From the NCBI GenBank assembly GCA_008360975.2, contig CM039182.1, positions 48,744,491-48,808,490 of the forward strand: a stretch of 64,000 bases of DNA, written 5' to 3'. Below, in pieces: positions 1 to 12,800 of the stretch. The position numbers and the translations under genes were made by a program. The notes beneath the pieces were generated by a model. It was given only the letters and a program-made list of their open reading frames with translations, had not been told where the DNA came from and searched no databases. Every line of letters starts with the position of its first letter. Position 1 is the stretch's first letter. This stretch comes from Lichenostomus cassidix (taxonomy: Eukaryota; Chordata; Aves; Passeriformes; Meliphagidae).

Positions 1-58
1 GACTCAATGCTCCTTGAAGGTCCCTTCCAACTCAATATTCTCTGACTCTATGATAACT
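1..58 (+). repeat. CR1 LINE 3' tail fragment (plus strand)
   Basis: The first 58 bases read like the terminal 3' end of a bird CR1 retrotransposon in sense orientation: a 'gatgatcctt...gggtcccttccaactc' type core followed by degenerate repeats of the 'attctatg' type. CR1 copies are normally 5' truncated, and the element may continue to the left of the window. It is non-coding and inactive. A second CR1 fragment in the opposite orientation starts about 25 bases downstream. Confidence 0.7.
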
Positions 59-82
59 TAAAGTCAATATGAAGAACAGAAT

Positions 83-595
83 CTCATCACAGTTGAGGTG
101 TGAAGGAACCTCTGAAGATCATATAGTCCAATTCCACTTTTCAATCAAGGTCAGCTACAGCAAGATGCCCAGGACCATATCTAGTCTGGTTTTGAATACC
201 TCCAGGGATGGAGACTCCACAACCTCTCTGAGCAACCTGTGCCAGTGCTCACAGAGAAAACGTTATGCTTAGGTGAAATCTCTTGTGCCCATTATCTCTT
301 GTCCTGTCACAGGGTACTATTGGGATACTCTAGCTCTCCCTGCCTTACTCCCCTCAGGTATTAATACACACTCTGAAAAGATCCCCCTAAGCCTTGTCTT
401 CAAGACCAAATAATCTCAGGTCTCCCAGTTTCTTCACATGTGAGAGATGCACCAATTCCTTAATCAACGCTGTGGTTTTTCACTGACCTAATTCTAGTGT
501 GTCCATGTCTCTCTTGCACCAGGGAGCCCAGGAGTGGACCCCACTCCAGGTGTGAGCTCACCAGGTGTGAGCTCTCTGTGAACAGAGACAGAAAA
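83..595 (-). repeat. CR1 LINE 3' fragment (minus strand), degenerate
   Basis: Read on the minus strand, this is the last part of CR1 ORF2 plus the 3' UTR. Landmarks on the plus strand are the antisense 'tgcccaggaccatatctagtctggttttgaatacctccagggatggagactccacaacc' type block at about 165-225 and the antisense 'gagcccaggagtggacccc...ctccagg' block near 525-550. These are among the most frequent CR1 signatures in birds. Many indels and stops break the reading frame, so it is a dead fossil. A 15-bp stretch beginning CCAGGTGTGAGCTC is duplicated in tandem (546-560 and 561-575) near its inner end. Confidence 0.8.
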
Positions 596-1092
596 GATTA
601 TGTTTATCAAATCCTCAGTAAGCATATTTAAGCAAGCACATTATCCTTCCATATTCTCCACACCATGATCTAATGGCACCTTGGCACACAGAACTACCAC
701 GACTGTGCACCTTAACTGCTACATCCACAGGACACAGGTCCCATGAAAATGCTGCTGCATCAGAGCATAGGAAGGATCAGTCCAGCAGGAGTGGAGGCTG
801 CAGAAGGAGGAATAACAGATGCAGCAAACTGCACCCACATGTAAAATAGCTTCTTAAACAGACCTCTCCTGCTTTCCTTTTCAGGAGTCAGCAAACACAA
901 TGGTTTGAAAAAAAATCCCCAGAAGTGGGCAATTTTGTCCCAGGTCTGTCACAAAATAATATAAACTAGAAACCCTATTTTTCTTATAATATACAGCAGG
1001 AAGAATGTAGTAAAGAGACTCACATATCTATTGTAAGGCACCAGTTTGATGTTACATTTTTGGTGGACTGAGTATTCATCACTGTTCTAAAG
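596..1092. other. Unannotated AT-rich segment
   Basis: I see no gene, RNA or recognisable repeat here. Base composition is AT-rich with short A-runs. Open frames are short and do not resemble known proteins. Confidence 0.6.
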
Positions 1093-1240
1093 AAATAGTG
1101 AGATTATGTATTGCTGAAGTAGGAACTCAACTGACACTACAGCCCTCTGTGCTGTGTGCTATACAAACACACGTAGGGACTGGCCTCAAAGAACTTGCAA
1201 ACCAAACAGAGAAAAGGAAAAGAGCATTATGCAGTTTGGA
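1093..1240. repeat. Ancient amniote L3/MIR-type remnant
   Basis: The stretch around 1147-1200 (GTGCTGTGTGCTATACAAAC followed by a 'gggactggcctcaaagaacttgcaa' type segment) resembles a conserved block seen in very old amniote retroposon tails, in which a 'tgtgctaggtgctgtacaaacac' motif is followed by 'gtccctgccccaaagagcttacaatctaa'. The similarity is visible by eye but diverged. Family assignment (L3, CR1-like or MIR-type) and orientation are uncertain. Confidence 0.4.
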
Positions 1241-3076
1241 AAGATTACCTGTTTCCATCCAAATCATTCAACAAAGACTCAGACTTTCCAAAGTGTCTCA
1301 ACTATTCCTGTGTCAAGATCCAAAAATTCTACACCTCATGAGACTCTCCTTTAAGACTTGGCCAGAGCTCTGGAGCACCAAAATGCTGCAGACTACTACA
1401 AGGCAAATAAAAAAGAATCCAAGACTCAAGTCCTGAACAGAATTATCTTCTAATAATCCCATAATGCCAAGCTCATGTGTAAGAAGAGATGTTTTTCCCT
1501 TGACATCACAAATTATCTCAACTCCCAACTTTGGTTCTAGAACTTTTCCAGAAGTGTACTTCACTCTGACATTTTTCTGCTTGCCTTTGCCTTTTGCTGT
1601 GATGTTATTCAGGTCTTCCTTGCTGTTACAAACAGATTCTAGGAAGAGAATGAATATTTTTTGAGAAAGAAAAAAGATCTGTAAGAAGGGAGAACTATGC
1701 ATGAGATGTTCATGACTACAGGTGCAGCGCAAAATGATAAAGGTTACAAAGAACAAAAAACCATCTTTCCATCACAAGTCTGAGGAACCAGCACATTTTG
1801 GATGAAATTCCTGAAATTGCCAAGCAAAATCAGGAGAAATAAACAATGCCAGCAACTTGGAGACAGGGTATTATAAATGAAACAATTCCTAGTAATTTGT
1901 AGAGAACACCATCAGGTTACAAGTCACTAACAGCCCAGGAGGCATAACCTGAAACAGACAAGTTTATATACAAACCAACAAATATAGGAGAGACTGCCTC
2001 TTACGGTCATAACGTAGTTGGGGTAGCTGAAGAAGTCCCTTAGCTGTGGAAAATCCTCTTCTATTTTGTGGCTTTGCATGGCATTGTGTATACTCTTCAG
2101 GGCAAGAATTCATGTCAGCACTGGAAAATCATTTGGCCCACAGATGGACTTAATGTGATCTAAGCTGTATGGCGTGGGAGCACATCTAGCATGTTTGGAA
2201 AGGAGTAGGCACTTGAGGGCTTTATAGAATGTTTATACAGACTCAGACACTAAGACAAAGGTCATCTTGTATTTTGGAGTGTAAGATTTCTTGAGACCAT
2301 ATATCCTTCACTAATCAGTAGATAAATAGCAGGGAACAATGAAGTCATGACTTTGACAGGTCTGAAGCAGGAGGAGTAAGGTAAGAGAGGATGAGCAGGT
2401 TATTGAATAAAATTTGCACGTTACAGAAATACCACAAGTTTTGGAAGCAACTGGTGCGGATTAGAGAAAATGGCCTGCCAATAGATAAGAAAATCCTTTA
2501 TTTCAAAATCCCTCTAACTGGCAAATCGGAGTTAGGGTTGTGTTATTGCACCGACATGTTTCCAAAAAAAAAAATATTTGCTACAGTCACAGTGTCCAAA
2601 CAAATATCTGTACGTTCGAGCAGATGTCAGATATTGTAGAGGCATACACATACTTGCAATTTTAAACATAAAATTTTCTAAAATTGGAGCATAATCTGTT
2701 CCCCTAATTGCAACATACACGAAATCTTGGTTGGAGGGAAAAGTGCTGATTTTGCCTTTTCTTTTTTCCACAAAGAGAACCTGAGTTCTGAGTACAAAGA
2801 AACTGAAATAATCAGTAGCATCTTTAGACAGAACCAGGCCCATGTCTGGACACTATTATTTTTCCTTTTCATCCTAATAATTATTTGCAAACATAAAAAG
2901 AGTGTTGCACTAATTATTGTGTTTGTATTTCAGCTAGGAATAATAACAGTATCCTTTGCTGAGACTAGATAATTTCTCACTCTTGAAGATATGGACTATT
3001 TTTCTCAAAAAAAAAAAAAAGTATTTGTGGAAAGACCCCATCACTGACATTTATTTAACCACTCCATAGAATGAAT
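1241..3076. other. Unannotated segment
   Basis: There is no gene. The longest open frame, on the minus strand at 1313-1756, encodes a low-information hydrophobic and cysteine-rich translation without recognisable domains, and I do not treat it as coding. The stretch contains A-runs at about 2567-2576 and 3007-3020. No mobile element is recognisable. Confidence 0.6.
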
Positions 3077-3109
3077 GGCTTATTATTGTTGTTATAACAA
3101 TAATAAGCC
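3077..3109. repeat. Perfect 14-bp inverted repeat with 5-nt loop
   Basis: The left arm (3077-3090, GGCTTATTATTGTT) is the exact reverse complement of the right arm (3096-3109). They are separated by GTTAT. As RNA this would fold into a short hairpin, too small for a canonical microRNA precursor. Directly downstream, a 14-base word (AGCCTCAAGAAAGA) occurs twice, at 3106-3119 and 3122-3135, overlapping the end of the right arm. No function is implied. Confidence 0.85.
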
Positions 3110-3135
3110 TCAAGAAAGAGCAGCCTCAAGAAAGA

Positions 3136-6100
3136 TGCAGATGTAGAATGGGAGTATGTTAAACCAAAAATAAGGTTCCTCAATAAGGAAAAACAGTACA
3201 GAAATTACACCTCTACCATAACAACATTAGACTTCTGTAAGACATCCACACAGATAGGTAGATCTTCAAGAGAAACCTTTAGGAATGTATGTCAAGAAAA
3301 TGCATGCCCTGAAGACTTGTTCAAGAAGGTGCATTCATGTATGCTTATATGACCAACAACTGCAGAGTTTGACTCCAAAGCTAATGTTCAAGCCATTTCC
3401 TTCCACAGCATAAGCTGATACCCAGCTTTACCCCCGACAGCTGTAAAAGCAGCACTCAGTGAGAACACACCATGGACTTTGTAACCAAAAGGGGCATCAC
3501 ATCTTCCCTGGTGAGAATCATGAGGCAATGTGTGATATATCAGAATATCTTCCCCTTTTGTCCACCACACAGACCAGTTTTTCCATTTTGTATTCAGTTA
3601 TCTTGTATGTCACATGTTATTCAAGCTATTGGTTTAGCCAAGAAGTTAAAGGGACTCCAAACAGCAGACAGCTCTTCTGTCAAGGCAATGGGCCACAGCT
3701 CCATTGACAGTCCTCAAGGCCAAAATGCATTTGATTGTTCAAACTCTGACCTCATGTTTTTACAATAACAAACAGCAGCAAAAGGGTCACTACCACCTTC
3801 TGTATCAGGTATGCAAGCAACCATGAAAAATAGCATACATGAGGGAAAACAGAATATTGCTAATATTAAAGATCTAGTGATGGGCTCTGAACTAGCTATT
3901 ACCACTCTACCACAGCTATTACCACAACTAGCTATTACCACAGAGGACAGAGATGTTGGAGTTATAATCAGTAGTGTCACGAACATGCCAGCTTGGTTCT
4001 CAGTAGTTGTCAAAAAACCAGTGTTAGATATTATCAGGAAAGAAAAGAAACAGAGAACAAATCCAAAACCTACCATTATGCCCACATCTTAATTCCTGAG
4101 TTCAGTTTAGAGCCACTCATCTCAGGAATAACATCAGTTGAGCTAGAAGAGACACGAAGAAACATACTGAAGGTGCAAATTTTGGCACAGCTTCCAAACA
4201 AGGAACAACGAACACATTGCTATTCCTCAATCTGGAGGGGAAAAAAAAAAAAGTATTATGGAAATGGAGATTCAGAGGCATTGGAAAAATCACAAAAGAC
4301 ATAGAGGGATCAGGAAACAATTGCTCAATTTTTTTTCTAGTACAAGAACTAGTGGGCATCGAACAAAGTTTTCAGAATGTACCTTCAAAACAAAGAATGC
4401 ATAGCTCAGCTGTAAAATTTGTTATCAAACCTCTGGAATGCTAGAATTCCCCTCTGCAAAAAGTGATCAGAAAAAAAATAATTAATTAAGTAATCCATCA
4501 AAGGCTTTTAAACATCAAGAGAGCATGCCAGGCTGAGGACCTGAAAGCACTAGAGGCTGGAAGAATTTACCAGCAAGGAAGACTAAACACTTGCCCTATA
4601 CTTAAGTATTTGACATATCCTGTAGGTCTGTCCAGTGCAAGATACTGTGCTACATGGACCAATCGCTCATGTTATTAATCAGTTCAACCTCTTTCAAAGA
4701 GAAGCCATGAGAGGAAAGCAGAGATTTCTTGCAGACTCAAGGGTCTGCAAGGAGAGCATTTAACTACATGCTTAGTTCTAAGCTCATTCTTAAATTTAAT
4801 AGAACTAAGGCACAGGCATAAATCCTTTTTTAAACTGAGGGTTTTTATAGGATTGGAGGTCTTGTTATTACTATTTATATCAATGTTTTTGCACGGTTGT
4901 CTTCACTCTCTGTTATCATTTTCCCAGGTTTTAAAAAAGTAAAATGTGCAGTGTTGCAACTATTCATTAAGGGCAGACTTCTGTGACTTAATTACATCAA
5001 AGCTTTGTTGCCAAAGCTGATTATAGCTCCCCTGTACTGCAGAGGAGTTTGTCAACCAAAGATTCTTATCATGAGGAACAAAATATCTTTATCCACAGTT
5101 TCTAATATTCACTAATAATATAATATGTATTTATTTTGCTGTGACACTCAAATTGAGCAGATGAAAGCCTCACAAAGCATTTTCTTCAAAAACTAAATTA
5201 TTTATAACTGTCAGTGAGGTTCAGGTATGCTTTTATTTTAAAAGTTAACTGATCATGATCCATTCAGAAGGTACAGAGCAAGAAAAAATAAAGACCTAAA
5301 GGTATTTGTGCGTTCAGTGACACTAATGACTAAGACTCTGGTCATGTTTTCTAGATTTAATAATACATCCTATAGCCTTTTGGACTAATCAAATGAAAGT
5401 AGGGGATTTATGTTCCAGTGTGCTTTAAGAAGAGGGCTTTAAAGACTCCCAAAGTAATTTCCTTTGACATTCAAAGCTATTTGATTGCAGTTTCTGAACA
5501 TTTCTACCACATTTGTATTCAGCATGGGGTAATCTGAATTTTGTCATGTTTTCAGTCTGACTAATGCAGAGTATTGGTCTCTTACTTCTTTTTTTTTCCT
5601 GTTCTGCAGTGCTGATTGCTTTCATATCACTAAGGCAAAAACATTGTGAGTACATTCAAAATTGCTAGCATTAGAAAAATCCCAGCATCACCAGCATATT
5701 GGGGGTTATTTTGTAGTATTTAGGGATCCAAAATTTGAGAAAAAAAGGAAGCATTATTGTCTACTAATGGTAAGCAAATTTCTGCCACTGGAAATTTTAC
5801 TAGGACAGTGCAAAAGCTGCTTCTAATATATTTTCAGAGGACAAAATGCTGATGCAAAACATTTGTGAGATTGTATTATTCTAACAGTTTTGCATTTAAT
5901 ATGATATGGCAAAAATGACATAAAGGCATCTTTAATCCCCTTTATACTCATCCTCTTGCTCTTCCACCTCACTTCAATCATCTTACAGATACTGTACACA
6001 AGGTACATTCTACTTTATTATTTGACTGCAGAGAAAACTAGCATCTTCAGCAACTTCTGATGGCTAAAGGACTAGACACTTTTACAGCGTGGTCACAGGG

Positions 6101-6739
6101 TCAGACAACGAGTTGTTCAGTTGTTGCCTGACCTTATGATGTAACAAATCCAAGAGACTGCACAAATATTCAAAAATACTGAGCCCACCACCATGAAGCA
6201 TGCCAAATGTTCAACCATCACTCCAATCAATTTTTTCAGGAGAGGGACTTTACAGCTTTCTGAAAAAAGCACCATTTGTTGTTAAGTGGATGCTCCAGTT
6301 CACATGTCAGCTATTTTTGCACTCAGGATTTCTCTCCTGCCTTTGTTCCAGAGATGCTCTAAAAGATTTTAAGGCAATAAAAGCTGTTTTGTTCAAAATC
6401 TGTACAAATATTTTATGAAAAATGCTCTCATCTTCTCACTGTAACTGCTGCTAGCCCTTCATTTAATGGCAACTGAACTAGGACCTCTGTGGGTTCGGGG
6501 CACAGCACTGGATTTGTCCTTGGCTGAGTAACACAGCTCTTGCAAATGAGTACCATCCAACCCTGACTTGCTTTGAAAACCAAAAAAAAATTAATCTCAA
6601 GGAAGTAGGCTTCCTCATTCTACTGATAGGAGAAAGATAAGTGAAAGCTAAAAAAAAAGAGTAATATATGCTGGATACTGCCTATTCACTGGTAAAGGCT
6701 TTTTAACGGTGCTGGTGGCTCAGCTGGATGGGGGAGTGA
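3136..6739. other. Unannotated AT-rich segment with a small tandem repeat
   Basis: No gene or transposon is recognised. The unit CTATTACCAC, preceded by TAG or CAG, recurs three times at 3891-3941 with a spacing of about 16-20 bases. A-runs occur near 4240-4252 and a T-run near 5590. Open frames of 60-120 codons on both strands overlap one another and have no recognisable protein content. Confidence 0.6.
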
Positions 6740-6866
6740 ACCACAGAATGGAATACCATGTTGGAAAGGATCTCAAGGATCAACTGATCCAACCCACTGG
6801 CAGAAGCACAGTTGGACTAGTATGGCTTGCTAAACCCAGCTCTCAGCTATCAAAGACTTCAGGAAG
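6740..6866 (-). repeat. CR1 LINE 3' tail fragment (minus strand)
   Basis: The segment begins 'accacagaatggaatacc' and continues 'ttggaaaggatctcaaggatcaactgatccaaccca', the antisense form of the CR1 3' end (usual form 'tcatagaatggtttgggttggaagggacctcaaagatcatctagtccaaccc'). The inner boundary is approximate because the sequence decays after about 6800. It is a non-coding, 5'-truncated copy. Confidence 0.7.
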
Positions 6867-9800
6867 CTGAAGTGCCTGGTGATCAGGTGTTCTGGAGGCC
6901 TCTGAACAAATGTGTTCATACAGGTCTCATTTGTTTCTGTGCTGCCTCTCCCTCATCCTCCACCTAAAATTCAGCAGCACATGGGTTGCTGGGCAATGCT
7001 CAAGGCCTGCTCTTCACCTTTTTAATAACCAGCCCCTCAGAAAAGAGAGTTACACACCTTTGAGCTGGCAGTCAGTGAGAGAGAAGGTCATAAAACCTCA
7101 CTTTTATGCAGACTTTTGCTTTGAGGATTTGGGAAGGGTAGGCTGGTGTTTCTCGCGTTGCAGAAGCACTAGTTCAGGATGCTCTGTCATGTGAGCAAGC
7201 AAACAAAATAGATTTTAATAAATGGGGTAGGTCAATGCCTTTGTTACTGCTCCTGTACCTGACTATTGTCCTGAACCAAAAGCAATTAAAACAGGGATTA
7301 TACTTTGACAGCTGCATTTGTGGTGATACGTACGCGTGGCAGAACTCTGCCGTGCTTTGAGAAGCTGATCTATTTTTTAGCACCTTATTATAATTAGAAC
7401 CACATGATTTACAATGAATCATTTATTTGATTAATTTCATCCTTTTTTCTTTTCTATCAATGAATTGTCCACGGACAGCATGTTGAATTCTTGAATTCAT
7501 TTTTAATTTAAATAATATATTTGATTATTAACTCCAGGTCTGTAAGTTATTCATCATTTGCTAATAATCACAATTCAGAATTTGTCCAGTGGCATGCTAT
7601 TTTCTGAGGTTCAGAAGATAGGGGGACCATTTCCTCCCCCCTCTGTGGAACAGTGAGCATAGTACAGCATTTCATACACTTTATAATTTGTATTATTACA
7701 TATACAGTCTTAGATTGTCTTATTGTTAAAAACTGAATTAGAAAAAAAAAAAAGAACCCCTGTTGCTAAGATTTACTGTTTAACCCTGATGTGATTTTGA
7801 AGGAAAATTAAATACAAAATCAGAACAGGGTAAAAATTTCTTCCAGATATTTAGAAAATAAATTCTGGAACTTGTGAAAAATTATTATAACAGGCTACAG
7901 AATTATTTTGAGAAGTCCAGTTGTGAACACTTCTATAAAATTTTTCAACACAGATGTTTTTGGTCATTTTTTTCTTAACAATCCATCATCTAGTCCCATC
8001 TTTTAGTTGGCACGAAAGACTATTTCTAAGTGGCTTCTGGAAACATAGATAAAAGTAGTTACAAACACTTAGTTCAGCTTAGTCATGGAGGATGTACAGT
8101 GTTATAATATACATCACCTCATGGTAAAAATAATTCCTCTGTCTGATCTCATACAACCTAAAGCACTGCTCCACAAAAATCTGCTACCCTAACAACATTT
8201 ATCCCAAGGTACAAATGTATTTACAATTTGAATAATTTATTTGGTGACAATTTTCTGCTCTACAGAGACTCATTACTTGCAAATATTCACACGTTGCCAT
8301 GGTGCAATATGGCACACTTTCCATGAGGTACAGGCCTCCAAGCCTTCCTCTCCACCTCTCACATGCAGCACTTAGAGTTACAACACTCACATATAGCTGA
8401 CTGTTAGTACAGAACTCTGTTTGTCTTACCAGGTGAAGAAGTTTTTAAGCCTCAGGCTATTTTGAATCTTCTGGATGTTTTTAAGCCTTGAGAAGGGATG
8501 CTCTATTAATTTCCCATTTTAGTCAGCAGGAGTGAAGGCAGACGATGTAATAAGCACACAGCCGATTGCACATATGATGACTTGTAAACTTGTCTGTAAA
8601 TTCTGCCACAAATTATTAACAAGCATCTGCAATGTTCTTACTGAGGAAAAAAAATCCTACTTACATAATAGTTCATCACGATAGACGCCAAGTGTTCATA
8701 CAGATGTATTTTTAGCCAGTTCCTATGGAAACATGACTTATGTGATCACAATTTGTATACGTTCCTCAATAACTTTTGACCCCATCGGATAATTTCAGCT
8801 ACCTCTGACAAAATGGTGGACTCCTTCAGTTTGTGGAACTGGATCAGCTCAGCTCGCATTAGCCACCTGAGAGTCTACTGACTGAAACATAGAATAATGT
8901 GAGGAAAAAAGATGGTGCATACCCCCACCATGGGAAAGTTGTCATTAAGAGCTCATGAATTACCATGAAACACAAATCCATGGAAATCAAGACTTCATCG
9001 GTGTCCAGATGATTATAGAAACTCTTGTCTGAAGAGTACAGGATATTCCACTGGCCCAGAATTAATTTAAATCTTGAACAAGAAAGATGACCTTAATGTG
9101 GTACTTTCAGTTAAGGCATATAATGAGGAAAGCTTAAATCAGCTCTTGCCTTTGACATATAACTCAGGTTGTTCCATGATTCTAAAAATTCCAACCCAAG
9201 ACACAAAGCTGCTGAGCATGCCTGACTCTTGAACCTGCAAGCACAAATGTAGAGGCATTACTTCAAGGCATGCAAGAATGTCCTGTTTAAGTAGGTTGAG
9301 AGAAAGCTGATGTTCATAACCTCCTAAATAACCCTCTTTATATTCCTTGAAATCTTTCCATGGCCTGGGTGGTTTGTAAGTCTTCTTCACTGAGCCCATC
9401 AGCTTCAGTTGCTCTTTCCCTACACAGCTCTCATCTTTCCAATCTCATGAGGTTAAGCAGAGTGGAAAACAGTTCAGACAGCCACAACCATCACCTTTAG
9501 GAGAATGTGCGGCTTGGATGTTTGAATGCTGTTTCCTCCAGTGGTGACACCAAGCAGGTCCCACCAGGAAATCCAGGGAGAGCAAACTTCTATTCATTCT
9601 TCTCTCATACCCCAGTTTTCTCAGTGGATCAGTAAAGAGGGTATGTAATGACAAGCCTTCCTTCTCTCTGCTGACTCTTCCACTGCTTCAAAGTGAATTC
9701 CAGACACAGCCCTGAAAGATGGCTCCCTCTACACCCTGACATGAGGACAGGCAGATTCCTCAAGAGCTGGAGCAGGTCCTGGTTCCACCTTGCTCTCATG

Positions 9801-12800
9801 TGCCATACCAGATGCAAACCTCCTCCTCCAAGGTGTCCAGTGCTCAAATGCACTGGGTCTTTAATCACTTTCCAAACAAAAGTCAGTTCCAGCACCCCAA
9901 CTCTCAGCAGAATTAAAGCACCAAATGAAACTGTTCATCACATAATGCCAATTTTACATTTTCACTCTGCTTATCCTCACTATGGCAGTGTCCACTGCTC
10001 TGCCTTCTGCTTTGTGGAAGAACACAGCTTTAGCAGCAGTTCAAGGATGGTTAAGGATCCTGCGCGTTTTACTGTACATCACACCCCACAGCAACTGCAC
10101 ATGGAATACACACATCCAACTTAAGTCTTCTGGATGGGTCTCCAGGCTCACCTTTTTTCTCCACTGACTACACAGAATCCAGTCGGGTGCTCTGAATGGC
10201 AGCTAAATGAAATGCCTACAGCAACCTGCGGAATGCTGTTAATAACATCTACTGCACTCACCACTCTCTGCTCTCCACAATCCCTTTTAACCCTGCAAGG
10301 ATCTGAAACAACCCACAACTAACAGCAGCAACTCATCTAAAACTAGAAACCCATGGAAGTTTCAACAAACTGCTAGTGACTTTCACTTTCAGCAGTTTTA
10401 TAATACATGTGTTGCTATTTTGGTGATGCTCAGCAAAATCAAGCATGTTTTTTTAAAGATATTGTCACACTAATAAGAGATGTTAAGATTCTATGCACAA
10501 GCACAGGAGTAGTAATAACAAGGGAAGTTTCTCCAGAGCTACATTTAATTTAAAAGTGCCAAGATAAGTATGTAAGCACTTCTGGACACTCGAGGAGTTG
10601 ATATCATGCTCCGTGAGTGTGTACACGTCTGTCTACTTCTGTGTGGCTCTCACACCTGCAGCTCATAATCCTGTGTAGTTTCAAATGAGTTGAGAAAATG
10701 AAAATTACCTTCAAATGGAAGGAAAATGCATTTGACATACCTCTTGTTCCAGCACTTGCGAGACTCACTATAATTACTACTGTGAGCTTGCAGGCAGATG
10801 GCAAATGAGGCAGCACCTTGAATTCAGTCAGCAGGATGCTGCAGAATTGCTCTCACTAACATTTTGTTCAAGATGTTTCGACACACAAATCTAAAAACTG
10901 GCAACCAAGACATAACTACTGCGATTATTAGTGAGCCTTAAATAACGAGAACATTACATCTCCACCAGCCTTCTACATCTCTCTGCACCCACAGAGTGTC
11001 ACCTATGCTGTACCCAACCTAGCTGCATGTGTTCAGCCCCAATTAATGTTATTACAGACACCAAGACACAAGGAAGACTCAGCATTAACAGATGAGATTG
11101 AAAAGGGTCAGATTCTGTTCCAAGGGAGAAAAAAATAATCTTGCTTGTACCAAGGAGATAATTTTGAGACAGCAGTGGCATCCAAGGGACCTGGAGGTTG
11201 CCAGCTGCCTGGGTCTTACTGAGCTTTTCGTATGACATAAGGAGGGAAAGGGAGGGGGAAAGGAGAATTATCTTCCCCTTATTTGGGAAGATAAGGCTTA
11301 AAAAAAAAAATCCCAACATATAATAGGCTAAATATCCAGCTGCCTCAAGGCAGAGGGGTTATCTCTATTCATTTTTTTAAATCCACCTGGCTTCTAGACT
11401 AGGGGATTTGGGAATATCTCTTTGGACAAGAAATCTCTTCCAGTGGAACTGTGGAATAATTTGAGAGGTTGCAGAGGAAAGAGTGTTTATATGTCTGAAC
11501 AGCCTTATGAAACTAACACCAGGGTCCTACTACACTAACAGAACAAGACAGAGAAGGGATACCTATGTTCTCTTGCTTCGATTTTGAAAGAAATTGCATT
11601 TATGCTGGTGGTTGGGTTTTTTTAATTTTGTTTGCTACATGATATGTGATTTTACAGTTCTCTAGTCCCTCTCTACATAGCTACAGTGCTGGAAAAGCAA
11701 ACATCGGCTCTTCAGCTGCCATTGCAGAGCAGCCAGCTCCCACGCTGCTGATTTAGACTGCCATAGGAATGAGCACTTTGTAATATTTCCACAGCCAAGC
11801 CCAAGTACTGTATGCAAGGATGAAGCAATTAGAGCAGCTTTCCCTGAGAACAATGAATTTTCCTTTCTCAAATCACTTTATTCCATGCTATTGCACTCCA
11901 AACTGTTTGCATAACTTAAAGAAATGGCTAGGGTTTATACTGCAAAGGTAAAACTATTCTTACTGTTTGCTAGCTTTTCATGCTCGCATGCTGTTAGGAT
12001 TTATTTCAACCCACAGAAAGAGGGATTTTTAGTGACATAATACATAAAAGTAAGTTTAAGATTAATAAGGTAGATAACACATTCTAAAGAAAGAGCATTT
12101 TCCCCATGACCTTCACTCACCATGACACTGGTGTGAGAGCAGAATCAGGGTCACTATTCCTACCAATATGATTTAAGGGTAAAGGCAGAACATCTACTCT
12201 TTGCAACACAGGGTGGCTCAGCGGCAGCAAAAGACAACAAATGCACTTAAAGGGTAGATAGAAGTTCTACTTTTAGTCTTTGACTGAGATGCTCAGAAAA
12301 TTATAAATGCTGCTTCTTGTCTATTTGGCAAATTAGAGCAAACATAGGACTTGTGATGCTGCAAAAGAGTCAGATCTACTGTTGTGTGCATTTCCTTGAC
12401 CTTGTGTCTGCAAAGGTTAAGAGGTGAATAGAGCAGCAATTTCTCTTTGACTGGCAAACCACACCACATGGTCAAGTGCCTTATCACTGCTGCCAATACT
12501 GTATTTTGATCTTAGCAATACATTTTACATGCAAATGGATCTTTTTTTGCAAATATATGTCAAAAGTAATAAACACCTGCTTTCCTACAGCCTAGATCTC
12601 AAGGTGATTGCCACTTACATTTTATTGCAGATAAATTACATGAGGTCCATGCTGTCCCTTATCTCATTAAATTTATCTTAGGGTAAAACTAAGGTATCTT
12701 ATGTTTTCTTCATGATCATGAAAGTGTGGCATTTACTGTGGGGTTAAAAAAGTTAATGCTAGCAATATTCAGCACCTTAGAAAAGACATCTGGGACCTGG

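Noticed and set aside
1313..1756. 147-codon minus-strand open frame
   Set aside because: Hydrophobic N-terminus but no recognisable family. It overlaps other open frames on the opposite strand.
9693..10124. 143-codon plus-strand open frame
   Set aside because: Random-looking proline- and histidine-rich translation with no domain features. An overlapping minus-strand frame is equally open.
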